From Irpex lacteus (taxonomy: Eukaryota > Basidiomycota > Agaricomycetes > Polyporales > Irpicaceae), in assembly GCA_001986395.2 (NCBI GenBank), contig MQVO02000002.1, positions 310,001-374,000 on the forward strand: a stretch of DNA of 64,000 nucleotides, read 5' to 3'. The notes beneath the pieces are model-generated. The model was not told where the DNA came from and ran no database searches. It saw nothing but the letters and a program-made list of their open reading frames with translations. The position numbers and the translations under genes are program-made. Positions 11,730 to 24,543 of the stretch are shown here, piece by piece (positions within the stretch are counted from its first letter, which is position 1; every line of letters starts with the position of its first letter).

Positions 11730-13325
11730 AGTATCTTCGCTCCGTACGGCAATGCGAGAGCCGCCATCACCATCTTATCCTTCGTGCTATAGGAAATCCG
11801 TGTATTTGTGCTTTATCGTCTCCACTCTCTCGCCTTTTATCGTCGTCTTGATAACGCAACTATCCTTCTGCCACTATATCCGGTTCATGACTAGAATGTA
11901 CATCTATCTCTTTCTTCGCTTACCAGTCACTGTGTAGCATATATGTATGACCTTTTGCGAAGCAAGGCATCGCATGGACTCGTGAATTACTTCCGTTTTC
12001 GTAGGTCAGTTCAAAGGCATCTGAGATAGATGTGTCCACGCCCACGGAAACGGTGGATTACTGAGCATAGATGTAATTGTTACAAAATTAGGCGTGTAAG
12101 GATCAGATGGGCAGAAAGGCCCGTTCCAGTGATCACTGCAGAACGTGCGCATGCGCGCAGTGGGGTGTAGCAGAACATTGCCTATTAAGGCAGGAGAGCG
12201 GCAGATCTCGATCGATCTGGCCGTCACGTCATCAACAAGTTCGCTCGATACAAAACACGACTTCGAAGCTCATGAGCTCGTGATCAGGACTACATACAAC
12301 CTAACATCATAGAACGAGCTACATACCAACTGCAGCGATCACGATGGGTCTCGACCAAATACCTACCCCCCACCGGCGAACCGTACTGTCAAAACCATCA
12401 CCTAGACTCACTGGTAGTACCCAGCTCGGGTCCAAGGGGACAATACAGTCGCACCCTCGAAGAGTCAACGTCAACTCTACGTCAACTCTACGTCAACGTC
12501 AATGCCAAGAACATCCCCTCGGACGTCCAGGTCTTCATAAACCTCGAGGCCTCAATAACCTCCTGCACAGCCTGTCAGTTAGAGGCCTCAGTACGCTGGG
12601 CAATCTCAAGTCCTTCCTAAGTCCTTCAGCTTCGAATTCTAGATCTGTATTGGGTGCCTGCTATCCAGTTGAGATCTTACTCTCAGAGAGGTGAGTTTGG
12701 CGTTGGGCACGCGGTGGCCGGTTACTCATTCGGAGGGAGAGTGGCTTGCGTCCCAATAGTTATCGATATCGGCCAAGTCTCGCCTTCTGAGGGTATGTAG
12801 TAATCAGTAGGCTCCGAGTACACAGCCAGTGCGAGTGAGTCGATTGGGATTGTTGACCTGAAATGTAACCACAAAGTTAGGTGGTTCTGATAAACAGTAC
12901 ACTTTCTAGTGAACTTGAATTGGCTATGAGCTACATATAGAGGTAGCAACGTTCATACAGCCGCTTTGTGTTAAAACGGGGACCCGATCTTGAAAGCTTT
13001 CAAGTAGAAACTGAATCGGCCTCATCCAGATCGCCCGAGGTCACCCAGACCTGCCTGTCATTTTCTGAGTATACCGACCAGTGACCATAGCGGAGGTAAA
13101 GAGCCGCAGGCAGATAGAGTGTGCAGCGTTCAGTACTGCCAGTGCACGCCGCTATCTGCTCGCGATTCAATGCCTGGAACTTTCAGTTCACTGGACGATA
13201 CTTACCGTGCCAGTGGCCACTGACAGCGAGTTTCTGGGGGCACACAGCTTTTACTGGGGGCAAGGCGGGGAGGAGTTCCAGCTACATGTTGTTCCCTCGG
13301 TACCGAGGTTGAAACTTCCGTGACA

Positions 13326-13385
13326 TTGTTCAAGCAGGCGAATTCCGATACTATTAATGTTGTTCATGCAGGCGAATTCCGATAA
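13326..13385. repeat. two-copy tandem repeat, ~35-bp period
   Basis: TTGTTCAAGCAGGCGAATTC (continuing CGATA) at 13326 is repeated at 13361 as TTGTTCATGCAGGCGAATTC with one change in 25 bases. Confidence 0.8.
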
Positions 13386-15171
13386 TGTCGTTCGCATAGA
13401 CACCATATGGGTTCTTCAATAACCTGAGGTACTTTGGGGTTATACCAACCAAGATGATGTGGTACGGCACTATGGAAGTGGAAGTGAGTGCGTACTGGAA
13501 ACAATTCGTGACCCTAGTAGTACTCCCAGGGTCGACTGCACATGTACAACTTGCAGTGAACGCCTAGCCATAGGTATGCTGCCGGTAGAGCTAGTTCCCT
13601 CGGACCTGTCCGAGAGTGTTAATGACCTCGATGACATGCGTACCTTGACATCCGGAGAATCTGAATCTTGAAAAGCTTGAAACCTTAACAACCTCCTGCT
13701 ACATGTATACACGCCTTGTAGGCGTCACACTCGGACTGGGGTGCGATGGTGTTTTCTTTATTTCTGGTAGCGTCGACCTCGCGCCCACTGTCACTGTCAC
13801 CGTATTCGTCAAACCTCAATTCGGAAATGTCCTGTATTTGCAACGATTGAGCGGTGTCCCATATAGCTATAGTGATGCCGCGGCGTAGTTGGAAACATGA
13901 TCTCACAATACGGACATCATACATCATACATCGTGTATCGATATCACTGGCATTTCCGAGGATAGTGGAGATTGGATTGGATGCGTGCTATAGATACGTG
14001 AAGCTTGATCTTGGAGGGCCTCGCTTACTTGAATACATAGGATCTGTGCGCTCCTAGGAGCTGATCGTGGCCCGTACTATGATACGGGTGATATCAGAGT
14101 GGATGGATAGGGCTGGGTTGGGTTGACGGGTATGCGACAGTGGTGTCTATGTAGAAGATCGTGAGCTACACTGTGTAGGGGTTGTGTGAGCAAGCATGTA
14201 TACGCTGAAGCTTACTATTTGTACCTTCTTACATGCCTCCGAGTCGTACATACGGCAGTACTGACGACGACAAGCACATACTATACCCTTGAACAGACGT
14301 GCGTCAGTTACATCGCCTCTTGCGCACCTTGGAAATCAGAATCAGGTTTCAGTCAGGGGTTCGTCACGGTGGCCACCCCGCACGCGGCTACCCTACAGTA
14401 CGATGGCACAGTACTCTCCCAGAGACGTCCATCACATACGCGGTGCGTAACATGAGGCGCGAGGCGTGCGAGGTGCCATCGCCACACTCTTATGTGCATG
14501 CAGCTACATATTGTAGGCCTCCTCGGGTACTTGCTGCTTCCGCTGTAGTCGGGACTCGGGGAACTGGCGAGTTGGCTACTGCCGATGAGTTCGTGTCTAT
14601 CAGGTGGGAATTGAGATGTCGATGTCGATGTCAATAGATGATGATGCACGTCAAAGAGATTGCGAGGATGGAACAAGGTTGGGCATCGACATGGACGCAT
14701 CGTGATCAGAATTCCGATTGTGCAGGAGATGTGTTGAGGAACAGAGATGGGGATGTGGGTGATTTGCGCGCATGCACATGCTTTGTGCGTCACTACTGCA
14801 CAAGTTACGCCGTAATGGAACGCTCACCTAGGGTAACAAGTAGACGTGAATTCGGAGACATGTCATGGAATGATAGAAGCTCACGGTTGAGGAGGGGCAC
14901 ACGCAGGGCCTCTGAATCGGAGGTCGCCACCTCTCGCAAAGCAGTGCCCCAGTACAATATGTAGCTCGGGGTGAATCAGGAAATGGTCGTGATTTGGTAC
15001 AGTAGCTGGGACGGGGATCCAGGATCACCAGGCTGCAGTGCCCCCTCGCACACAGGGCTCACCCACAGGCGCCCGCCCAACACCACAACTTCCTCCGAAT
15101 GCAGGGGTGGGAGCGCCACCGATCAGAAGTGCAGGTGAGAGACAAACGCAGGCCGTCCTCCTCGCATCCAC

Positions 15172-15182
15172 AAATATATATA
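15172..15182 (+). promoter_or_regulatory. TATA-like box of the F-box gene
   Basis: AAATATATATA lies about 40 nt upstream of the start codon at 15219. This supports a short leader and the choice of 15219 or the in-frame ATG at 15234. Confidence 0.5.
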
Positions 15183-15218
15183 CCCATCCCTCCTGGTTCC
15201 TCGTCCCTTGCACCCGCA

Positions 15219-17493
15219 ATGACGACTACGACAATGAGCTGGAACGACCTCCCGACAGAGATGAAGCAGGCAGTCGTCGACCGACTCGCCCTCCATGACT
15301 CTCGCGCGTTTGCTAGGACCTCGCACGGATCCTACCTCCTCTGTGTCCCCACCCTCTACAGGGTATGTCTGTCTGCCTTACTATCTATCGTTCTCATTCA
15401 TTGACCCGAACAACAAACAAATACATAAACAGGACATCAATCTACACAGCCCCTCCTCTCTCCAATCATTCCTGCTTACAGTCCCGCTCTCTCACTGCAA
15501 GCATGTTCGCACACTTTCGCTCAACCTTTCTGGCTCGACCTGCGCTGCTACCGCCACGACCAACCTTGCGAGTCTCCTCGAGCACTGCACAGAGCTGCTC
15601 GAGTTCGCGATCAGGACGCCTGGGGTGTTGAAACCGAGCATCGTCCAGGCGTTCGCTGGACTCAAGCAACTGCAGAGATTGACCATCAGGGGATGTGTCG
15701 AGAGTGATAGTCCTCCTCTGTACGTGTTATCTCCTTCTTCGTCTACCTCATCACCATCCCGCCTCCTATTTCCATCTTGTCGATATACCAATACACACCA
15801 TCCTCCCACCCGCCCATCCATCTCCCCACCAAACAACCAACTTCCACCCCCAATCCTAATTTATCTAATCTTCCAACCCCCATCTCCCATTCCCTCGTCC
15901 TGATACCCCGCCCACATCACTTCCACTTCCCACCCGAAATCCGCATACTTACTGACCTCCTCTCCCTCCCCACGCAGATCCGAACGCCTCATCACATCCA
16001 TAGCCCTCTCCCTCTCAAGCACCCTCACCTCCCTCTCCCTCTCCACCATAACCCGCTCCTCCCTGCACGCCCCCGAACTCGTCGGCGCGTCGCCCTTCAT
16101 ACCCGTCGTCTCTGGCGACCACGACGTCCCCGCACACTCCTCTCAGATTCTATCTCTGCCGTCCATCCTCCTCCTCCCAAACCTCAAAGAACTGAGAATC
16201 ACAGACACCCACCTCGGAGACCCCCGATGGGAGAGTGCCCCCGTACGCTGTTCACAGCTGGAGGTACTAGAGCTCGGCGGGTGTTGCGAGGAGAGTTCGG
16301 AGCGGAATGGTGCGTTCGTGGAAAGGATCGTCAGGAGAGTCGGACGGGAGGCGGGCGTGCGGGAACTCGTACTGGGCGCAGGTGTCTCTGGAGCTGCTCT
16401 CACCACCACCATTATTGACGGACAGTACACCTCTACCGGAGAAGTATACGTAGGCGAAGAAGGCAAGACAGAGTGCATCTTCGGTAGCAGCGCGAAAGGA
16501 AACATGTACACCGACCCTCCAGCGTCCGCACTACCGCACCTGACATCCCTAACCCTCACCGCCCTCCTCCCACTCGAACACCTCGCCTCCACGCTCTCCG
16601 CACTAGCACACTCCGAGTCTCCGCTCGAGACGATCAACCTCGAGTGGCACGAGGACGATCTGGAAGAGGGGTGGGAGGTGTTGGGCGAGTGGCTTGGTTC
16701 GTGCGAGGACGAGGAGGGGGTGGATGCGTGGTGTGCGTCGCCGGCGTCTGAGTTGGATGCGTTTGACTGGGGTTCTCCCTCGTCTTCTTCTTCCTCTGCA
16801 AGGTCATCAACACGGGAAGGCTCCGCGTTTTCCTTTGCATCCACCTCGTCTACGTCTACATCACAACCACAGCTGCTGTCAGCCCGCTCGTCCATATCCT
16901 CGCTCTCCTCCGCCTCGGACTACGACACGCTAAGGACGCCGTTAGACGGGACGTCCATGGTCTTCCCTCCCTCCTGCCACTACACTTCTTCCTCTTCCTC
17001 TTACTCCTATTCTCCGCCGAAACCTCACATCCCACCACCAGAAACAAGGAGTAGGAGTAGGAGTAGGGTAGGGAGACCCTTCCCGAGCCTAAGGAAGCTG
17101 TCGCTCTCGAGCGTGTCAGACGTCGTTGACCCTGATGCGTGTAGGACGAGGGTGGCCGAGTTTGAGTGCGCTGGTGGTAGGAAAGTGTCGGTGTTAGAAC
17201 AGCTGCGAGAGTATCTTTCTTCTTCTTCCTCCCCCTCCGCCTTGTCGCCCCAAGATGATATGAACACTACTCGTTCGAGATCGAGTCCTGGTCTTTCGTA
17301 TGACGAGGGCTTGATCTATACCCCATGCGGTGTGAAGCGATCAGAATTCGATACGATGGGTGATGGGAATGGGAATGGGAATGGGAATGGGAATGGGGAT
17401 GGGAGTGGGAGGAAGCTGCGAGTCCTGGGTGACTTGGAGTTGGATGAGAGGATGAGGGATGCGTTGAGGGATGTTGCGTATCAGACTTGGTAG
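15219..17493 (+). CDS. F-box / leucine-rich-repeat-like protein, 648 aa
   Basis: Three exons with matching phases: 15219-15362, 15433-15719 and 15978-17493. The N-terminus MSWNDLPTEMKQAVVDRLAL is an F-box (LPxE...L), which normally binds Skp1 in SCF ubiquitin ligases. Exons 2 and 3 give irregular leucine-rich segments (LKQLQRLTIRGC, LLPNLKELRITDT, CSQLEVLELGGC), as in substrate-binding LRRs. After about residue 330 the protein turns acidic and Ser-rich, with a Gly-Asn run coded by repeated GGGAAT hexamers at ~17360-17400. A short conserved-looking end (LRVLGDLELDERMRDAL) closes it. The ATG at 15234 is an alternative start. Target and pathway cannot be inferred. Confidence 0.85.
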
Positions 17494-19488
17494 TTCTCTA
17501 CGTGACCCTACTACTCAGTTGGGGTTTGGGTGTACGGACTTGGGGACTTGAGGACTCGGACTTGTATGGACTGGGTTTTCGTTATGTATGTATTCAAATA
17601 CGGTGGTTACAATGTTATGCTATGATATATATACCCATTCAAGCCTCCAAGTTTTGGAGAGTTATCAGAGTACTACTAGCATATATGACTCAAGTCAAGT
17701 CGGACGAATGCCACTGGTTCGCGCATGTCAGGAAGGATACTTAGTAGGCAGTGATCCTCTCAATGAAGTGTCGCATGCGTGCACGTGTGTACGTATCAAC
17801 TTCAATAACCCCATACGACTCCTGAGGCCTGCGGCCATGGCTTTGACGTACGTGCATAACAATACTTACTGGCGTGGATGCATGGCGTATAATAACGCAT
17901 GGCCCTGACGGATGGTGGCGCTATCAAGTCAAGTGAGGTGCCGTTGTTGTCGTTGGTGGCGGTGGTGGTGTCGCCGTTAACGTTACCGACTGGTTACTGC
18001 ACTAATTAAGTATGCCGTATACCGTGTAAGTATCTGGTGACTGGGATGCCAGTGTGCAGTGGATTCCAACGTCACAAACCTCAAACGTTTAAGGAATCAA
18101 TATAGGAGCCACGGAAGAGATCGATATGAGACATCTCCTCGACAGGATTATCGTAACTTGATCCTGTCGATGAGCTACCTCATACGAGATTCGACCATGG
18201 CCAAAGACTGGCAACGCAGTAAGTACGCGGTGTGTCATCCGAGTCTGCTCGGGTGGTCGTCCTCAGGCTCAGTCCTGCACTGTGACAACTCTTGATGATC
18301 CTAGAACGCAGGCTCGTTCTACCTGGGGGTCAGTACTGGAAAGCACTCGCACACCGCAGATTATCTCGCAAAATTCTCCATGTGCAGACGATGCTATGTA
18401 GTATGGAATCAGCACACGGTGATCTCTGGAAAGGCTGCTCGCAATGCTTACTTGCTGTACATAAATGTTTAGACTGCAGTGAGTCGGTGGCCGGATCACA
18501 GCACTTGCTTCTGAAAACGTCCGGTATGATAGTGTCCTATGGCCTTGTGGCTGCGACGCTAGTGGATGATGGTGGCCTTGTTTGATTTGACTGGAGGTTG
18601 GTACGGTCGCGGTGTGTCCGAGTCGCTGCAGAGTAGTAGCAGCAGCATCGTTCAGGTTTTGGGGGCTGGTATGGTGGAGAAAAATTAGTAGTAGTCGATA
18701 GGCGACATACTAGGATGGTTTCAAAGGTACATATCTCCAACTTACAACTGGTAGCGATTATCGAGCACGAAATTATCTGTGTCGACGATCTAAATATTTT
18801 GGATAAGATGAGATCAATCTCCCGACGCCTCGATCATCGCAACTCCTGCGGCGGGATGCCGCGGCAGAGGGATACCATGTCGTACACTCCACTCTCTGTC
18901 TGTGCCTGTCGTGTAGCAAAAAATAATCATCTCAACCATGTACGCTTTCCTTGCAACCACATCGGCGAACCCACACACGACGACGCCATGCAAAATCTCC
19001 GGGATACTGGCTAATATCGCCGGTAGGATGTTCTCTCGAACGTCTTCTCGCTGATGGGAGAATTCTCGACTTCGAGTTGGACGATTCTCGTCAAGCAGGA
19101 CGGCGAGGTTGTCCCTCGCTCGATATATTTGTGCGCTGATGGGGTATACGGTATTCCGCTGAATAGCTGATGGGAGGGGGCCACACGGAGACAGCCTTGA
19201 CAATTCAGTGATGCACGGTGATGAACAGAGGAACATTGATTTATCGTTGATATAGCACAAATGCCACAAATGCATTACTTGCCCACAAAAGCACTCCCCC
19301 GTCTCTCACGCTGCCAGCGGTAACCACCTCCCGACAACACAGACGTAACGCTTGACCAACCTCCTTCACCTCATCTCCCCACGGCGCGCTTCACTCTTCA
19401 CTCTCCCGCTTCTTCTTCAAGTTCTTCATCGTCCACCTCGTCTGCGACAGTGACTAGTACATTCATTTTTCTCCTCGACAATCCCACC
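17494..19488. other. intergenic, about 2 kb
   Basis: Between the F-box gene and the G-alpha gene. A 153-codon minus frame at 18814-19275 has no recognisable features. The last ~180 bases before 19489 are pyrimidine-rich and are probably the G-alpha leader. Confidence 0.5.
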
Positions 19489-22277
19489 ATGGCCCGCGGC
19501 GACGACTCCGACCCCCTCACTGCCGTCCTCGCCCCTCCCCCGAACGAGAGCCCCGCCGATCGCGAGTCCCGTCTTAGGGCGGAGGCAGAGGCCAAGCGCA
19601 TCTCGGACGCCATCGACGAAGAGCTTCAAGCACAGGCAAAAGCTGAGAAGAAGGCTCCTAAGCCCATCAAGGTTCTCCTGCTAGGTCGGTCTGAGTTGAC
19701 TGGTGTACAGTGGGTGACATCGCTGACTGACGGTTCGACGTGTGTACAGGTCAAAGCGAATCCGGTGAGTTTGTCGAGGAGTCTATCTGCGTGTCAGAAC
19801 TGAGCATGGGTGTGAAGGCAAATCGACAACGTTGAAAAGTGAGTCTCAGACATCGTCACACGAGTCCTCCCCACCCCATAGAACTGACCAACTTCCGGGT
19901 CCACAGACTTCCAGCTCTTACATTCGCAGAAGGTACGAACCTCCCACTTCATTAACATATCGATCTATCCCCATTTGTCTTGGACTAATGCCTAATGCGC
20001 ACGGGTACAGACATTCCGCAGCGAACGCGCCTCCTGGCGCGCCGTCATCTTCCTCAACGTCGTCCGCTCCATCCGCATCATCCTCGAAGCCATCGCCGAC
20101 GTGCACGCCCTCCAAAACCCCCCTCCCGCCTCGCCCTCCTCCTCCCGCCCCGGCACCTCCTCCGCCTCCACTTCCGTCTCCTCACCCTCTTCGTCTGCCG
20201 CTCCTACTACGATACCGGAAGGCGTACCGAAGCTAACCTCGGAACACCTCAAGTTACGCATGAGACTCCTCCCACTACTCCAAGTAGAAGAAGTCCTCAT
20301 CAAGAAACTCACACCCGCGGGCTCGGGCGAGTTCGAAGCGACGCAGTTGGCGCAGATCACGAACTTGCCCGCGGGGCTTGAGAACGGGAACAGTTATGTT
20401 TCGTCTGGAAGTGAGAATGTTGGCGGTAGTAGTGGTGGTGGGGGGAGTGGAGGAGGAGGGGTAGGAGGGGCAGGAGGGGTAGGAGGGAAGAGGGAGAGGG
20501 AGATTGCGATTAATACGCAGTTTGCGTGGAAGAATATGTTCAATCGACTCATGGGCGGGAGGGACTCGACGGAGTTGGTCAGTTGGGAGGTGGATCCCGA
20601 TGTGAGTGCTCGTCTTCATGTCTTCCTCCTTCGTCTCTCCTTCCTTCGTTCCTCGTGCTCCGTCCTGTCAACGGGACCAAGTGGAACGAGCGTTATTCGA
20701 TAAATAGTGGCGTTGGGCTGACGGAGCGCGTGTGTTATCTGCTGTGTAGGACCCAGGAAAGATCATCCACGCGTGCGGCGAGGATATGATGAAGCTCTGG
20801 GAGGACAAGACGGTCCAGAGCGTGCTCGAGTTTCAGAAATTGCGGTTGCAGGATCTGCCGGGGTTGTACGTCCCTCTCTCTTACTCTCTCCTCTCAAGTG
20901 ACATTGCGAGGCTGAGAGGCGCACTAGTTTTTTGGACTCGTTGGAGAGGATCACTGCGGCGCGGTACGTCCCTACAGATGGTACGTTCTTCGTTCTCCAC
21001 GTCCTCTGCTTCCCTCTGGTAGTCGCAATGAAGTTGATTAATGTGATGAATTGATTCACCAACTATGTAGACGACATCCTCCGCGCCCGCCTTAAAACGC
21101 TCGGCGTGTCGGAATATCGGTTCCAAGTCAAAGACGGTGCGTCTCCTCGTCCCCTCGCGCCCTCTCCTCCTTTCTCTTCTCTCCTCTTCCCTTTTCTCCT
21201 CTTCTATTCTATTCTATCCTCGAGGCGGACATGCTTGCAACAAAAAGAAGTGAAGTGCGAACTGAACTGACGACGTAGGTACAGGCTTTGGCTCGTCTAC
21301 GAGGGAATGGAGAGTGTACGATGTCGGCGGGCATCGGTCTTTGGTGCGTGCTCTCCCAAATATCTGACCATGACAATCCACGACTCATACCGTACACATA
21401 CAGAGAGGTGTCGTGGCTTTCATCCCGTCTTGGACTCTGAACACAGTATATTAATCTGGGTTTGTTCTACTTGTAGCCGCGTGGGCGCCGTTTTTCGATG
21501 ACATGAAGTACGTGGTGTTTTTCCCGTCTCCTTTGCCTTTCTCTGCTTGTCCACTGGTGCTGGTGATTCGACGTTGATCGGTTTCGCGTTGACTTGCAGT
21601 GCGATATTGTTCCTTGCGCCGATTAGCTGCTTCGATCAGGTCCTCGAGGAAGATCCGAACGTCAACAGACTCGTACGTCCTCCCTCTCCTCTCCCTTCCC
21701 CTCCTCTCTCATGTCTCATTTTTTTGCTTCTAACAAATATGTTCTCCTCTGCCCTCACAGGAAGACTCCATCCTCCTCTGGAAGTCCATCGTCTCGAACC
21801 CTCTGCTCGCCAAGACGAACCTCGTGCTCTTCCTCAACAAGATCGACATCCTTAAAGCCAAGCTCGCGTCGGGCATCCAGTTCGGGCATTACATCGTCTC
21901 CTATGGTGCCCGTCCGAACGACTTTGACAACGCCTCTGCTTGTGAGTCGCTCGTACAGGGTTGAACGCTATATATAGATGTAGATTGGGGAGCTGATCGA
22001 CGCGGGTAGATTTGAAGAGAAAGTTTCAGCAGATACATAAGGAGCATTCGCCCACCCCGCGGACATTCTATTGCCATCTCACGGCCGTCACCGTACGTTT
22101 TCCTCCCCCCTCTCTATCGTATTGATCAGTGATCGTCTACCTACCTTCACTAACTCTCCCTTCCTCCTTTTTCATTGGCTTGGCACATAGGACCCGAAAG
22201 CGACGTCGATGATACTCGCGGACGTGCAGGATACGATCATCAGGAAGCAGCTGCAAGACAGTAAGCTTGTTCCTTAA
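19489..22277 (+). CDS. divergent G-protein alpha subunit, 535 aa, 15 exons
   Basis: Exons: 19489-19684, 19750-19764, 19818-19838, 19907-19932, 20011-20601, 20750-20865, 20928-20980, 21071-21136, 21279-21343, 21404-21407, 21477-21507, 21600-21672, 21761-21941, 22010-22092, 22191-22277; total 1608 nt, in frame. Motifs: P-loop GQSESGKST assembled over exons 1-3; helical domain; RLKTLGV (switch I Arg and Thr); DVGGHRSLRAAW (switch II, with His where the catalytic Gln is expected); FLNKID (guanine specificity); and a C-terminal tail QLQDSKLVP like the receptor-contact tail. An insertion of roughly 100-180 residues in the helical domain includes a Gly-rich run (~20400-20490), making it much longer than the usual ~350 aa. 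It starts MARGDD, without the Gly2 needed for N-myristoylation. The G-alpha family is certain; nucleotide turnover is probably atypical. Confidence 0.92.
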
Positions 22278-22922
22278 ACACCTTACCGTACATTACCAAA
22301 CTTGTTTTTCTTTGTACCTAAACCTACATCACCTCCTCTTCTTGTCTTTACCGTAAACCCTCATCTCTCTCTCCTCCCCATCTCTCCTGCTCTGCTCTTT
22401 GTTCTCTGCACGTGCGCGGTGGACAGCGCTCTGACGTGGGGGTTCGGTTTGGAAGGAATCTGGCGGCGTGCGTTTTCGTGTGGTATATTGGTCCTCTCCT
22501 TTCTCTTCTCTCTTGGTGTTTCTCTCCTCTGCTTCATCTGGCGCAGGCGCTGTTCAAACCTAAACTTTCTGCTGTCGATTTTTGCTCATGTATGAATAAT
22601 TATACTATGATTCTCTCAACCTCTGAATTTCTTGGATTGGTCATAACAGTGTGGTGTATTCTTGTTCTGCAACGAACTGGTGGAGATGCTTTCGGGTCAC
22701 CGGTACACGATGAGCTGACAAAATCGCTGTACTGATACTGGCGAGAATCGGTTTGTACGCTCAGGAAAGTGGTTCACAGAAGGCGCGACTGAGGTGGGAA
22801 TACGAAGGGGAGATGATGAGTATATAAAATGAGTGGATGCCAAGACGTATGGCATGAGTTACACAGGTATCAATGAGCGACTGCCGGAAAAGAATCCTAC
22901 ACCCTACAGATCTCTTGCCGGA
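22278..22922. other. intergenic, convergent 3' ends
   Basis: Lies between the G-alpha stop and the stop of the minus-strand membrane protein. An alternative splice into this region (donor at 22261) would replace the canonical G-alpha tail by a hydrophobic one and was not preferred. Confidence 0.5.
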
Positions 22923-23922
22923 TTAAACGAATGTATGGCTGGCCATGACAGTCTTCGGAGCGAGCCGAACGGGTTTTCTGCGAAGGCATATGTCAACATA
23001 GGAGTACAAGGGGAACGACGGATAATACGTACCCTTTGCCATCCAGCTGCGTCATATCATAGATGCCTCCTTTCAACCCAGGGGGCATCGAGTTCTCCTT
23101 CCCGCCACGCGAGCTGCTACGTGCAGAACCCTTCGAACGGCTGGGGCTCTTGAACTTGACCTTGCGATCGCTCGTAGAGAAACGCTTGGTCCTAGAGTTT
23201 GAGCCGAGACTAGATGCAGAGTCAAGTGCGACCAGAACGGTAGCCTGAGGTTTGTAAGAGCCTGGGACGCGAAGACTTCCTGTCGAGCCTGTGGATGACA
23301 CTGAAGACATAGAACTTGCGGAAGAAGAGCGCGAGTGGGTCGCCGTAGTGGTCGAGTTGGTAGGAGCGAACACATCCGAGGTGGGTATCACAGGAGAGCA
23401 TTCGGAGACGACTATACTTGGAACGCTGGGTTTGGGAGAGGTCTTCGAGATAGTAGACCGCCTTTGACCAAGAACAGAGGGTCCGTGAGCTGCCTCGGCC
23501 ACGTTGCCTTTGGTGGCCTTGAGCTTGAACGACTTGAGCTTGTTCTTGATCGGCGAGCGTACACGGAGGCTCGGGGGAAGCTTGACACTTGTGTGGCTGG
23601 CATTCGAGTCGGTGTTGTACAGGAGCGCAGGTACGGCGATGTCCCTGCGTACTTCTTCGACGTCTGGGGCTGCGATTGCGCGTCGGGTGCGGCGGTGGAC
23701 GTGGACGCGCCAGAAGAAGACGGCGACGGCCATGACGAAGAGCAAGATTAGACCGCACATGACGAGAAACAGACCGAGCGAGCCGTTGAGCGAGTCAGTG
23801 CGTGGCATGTACTCCTTGCTGGGTACCGGGATGTATTGCTCTCGCTTCGCATGAGGCATGGCGGTCGGTCCTGGGATTGAGGAGAGCAGGGTCACCGATG
23901 TCGCGAGATGAAGACCCGGCAT
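22923..23922 (-). CDS. single-pass membrane protein with Ser-rich basic cytosolic tail, 314 aa
   Basis: Exon 1 runs 23922-23033. A 55-nt intron (23032-22978, GTACGT...TTCGCAG with a TTGAC branch-like site) leads to a short exon ending at 22923. Reading through the intron instead would stop at 22993. One strong transmembrane segment (GLFLVMCGLILLFVMAVAVF, residues ~50-70) is followed by a basic stop-transfer stretch (RVHVHRRTRR). The long tail has many SPS/RSSS/SxxR motifs typical of kinase substrates. The N-terminus is short and lacks a clear signal peptide. The topology resembles fungal signal-anchor adaptor or sensor-like proteins, but no family is recognised. Confidence 0.72.
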
Positions 23923-24543
23923 TGTTACGGCGTTGTAGCCTTGAAATTTCCAGGAAGTTGAGACGAGGAAGATCGAGGTCAGGAGCTACAAGAGAACGGA
24001 GGCGATCAGGATGGGATATACAGTCGGTGGCTGACCTTGGAACAGTGGCTGACCAGTTTGTAGTGCACATTAGACGACGATAACAAATCACTCTTATCAC
24101 GTTCCTTCCCACGGTAAGTGGCAGTACTTACTATGTGTATTAATGCTCATTACGTATCTATCGACTAACGTTACTGTAATAACATCAATGCGAAGTTCAA
24201 CTCTCCTCAGGCTACCAGCGAACATCACCTGGCGACCGTCCTTTCCAAAGGCGTAGTCCTGCTTGGACTAGCTACCAGCACTGACATTGTGCTGGCATAC
24301 GCCCGGCCGTACTCGATAACATCAGTGTGAGCTAAATCCCACCTAAAGTTGAGATCGTCACCCTGACATTCAGTCCTCTATTGGGTCCGACAACGTCACT
24401 TAGGCATATTAAACCGTGTGATTTGCACTGCAAGAGACGTCGTGAAGCCAAACACAACGAACGGTGTCTACGAACGGTAAGTTACTGGTTCACTTTCAGT
24501 ACGTGACGGAGTTGAAGTGTACGACCTGACGTACTGCGTGAAG

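Larger units (their letters stand above)
11730..15218. other. gene-poor region of about 3.5 kb
   Basis: Apart from the 3' UTR of the PB1 gene I see no supported gene. Minor features are a short repeated TCAACTCTACG motif near 12465-12505 and the tandem pair at 13326-13385. Open frames are short and lie on both strands without family signals. Confidence 0.5.

Noticed and set aside
18814..19275. 153-codon minus-strand frame upstream of the G-alpha gene.
   Set aside because: No motif, no splice continuation and no coding-like composition; it lies in the promoter region of the neighbouring gene.
22261..22595. Longer hydrophobic C-terminus for the G-alpha protein via a splice at GTAAGC (22261).
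   Set aside because: Reading straight on gives QLQDSKLVP and a stop, exactly the length and pattern of a G-alpha tail; the spliced form would add about 60 unrelated hydrophobic residues.
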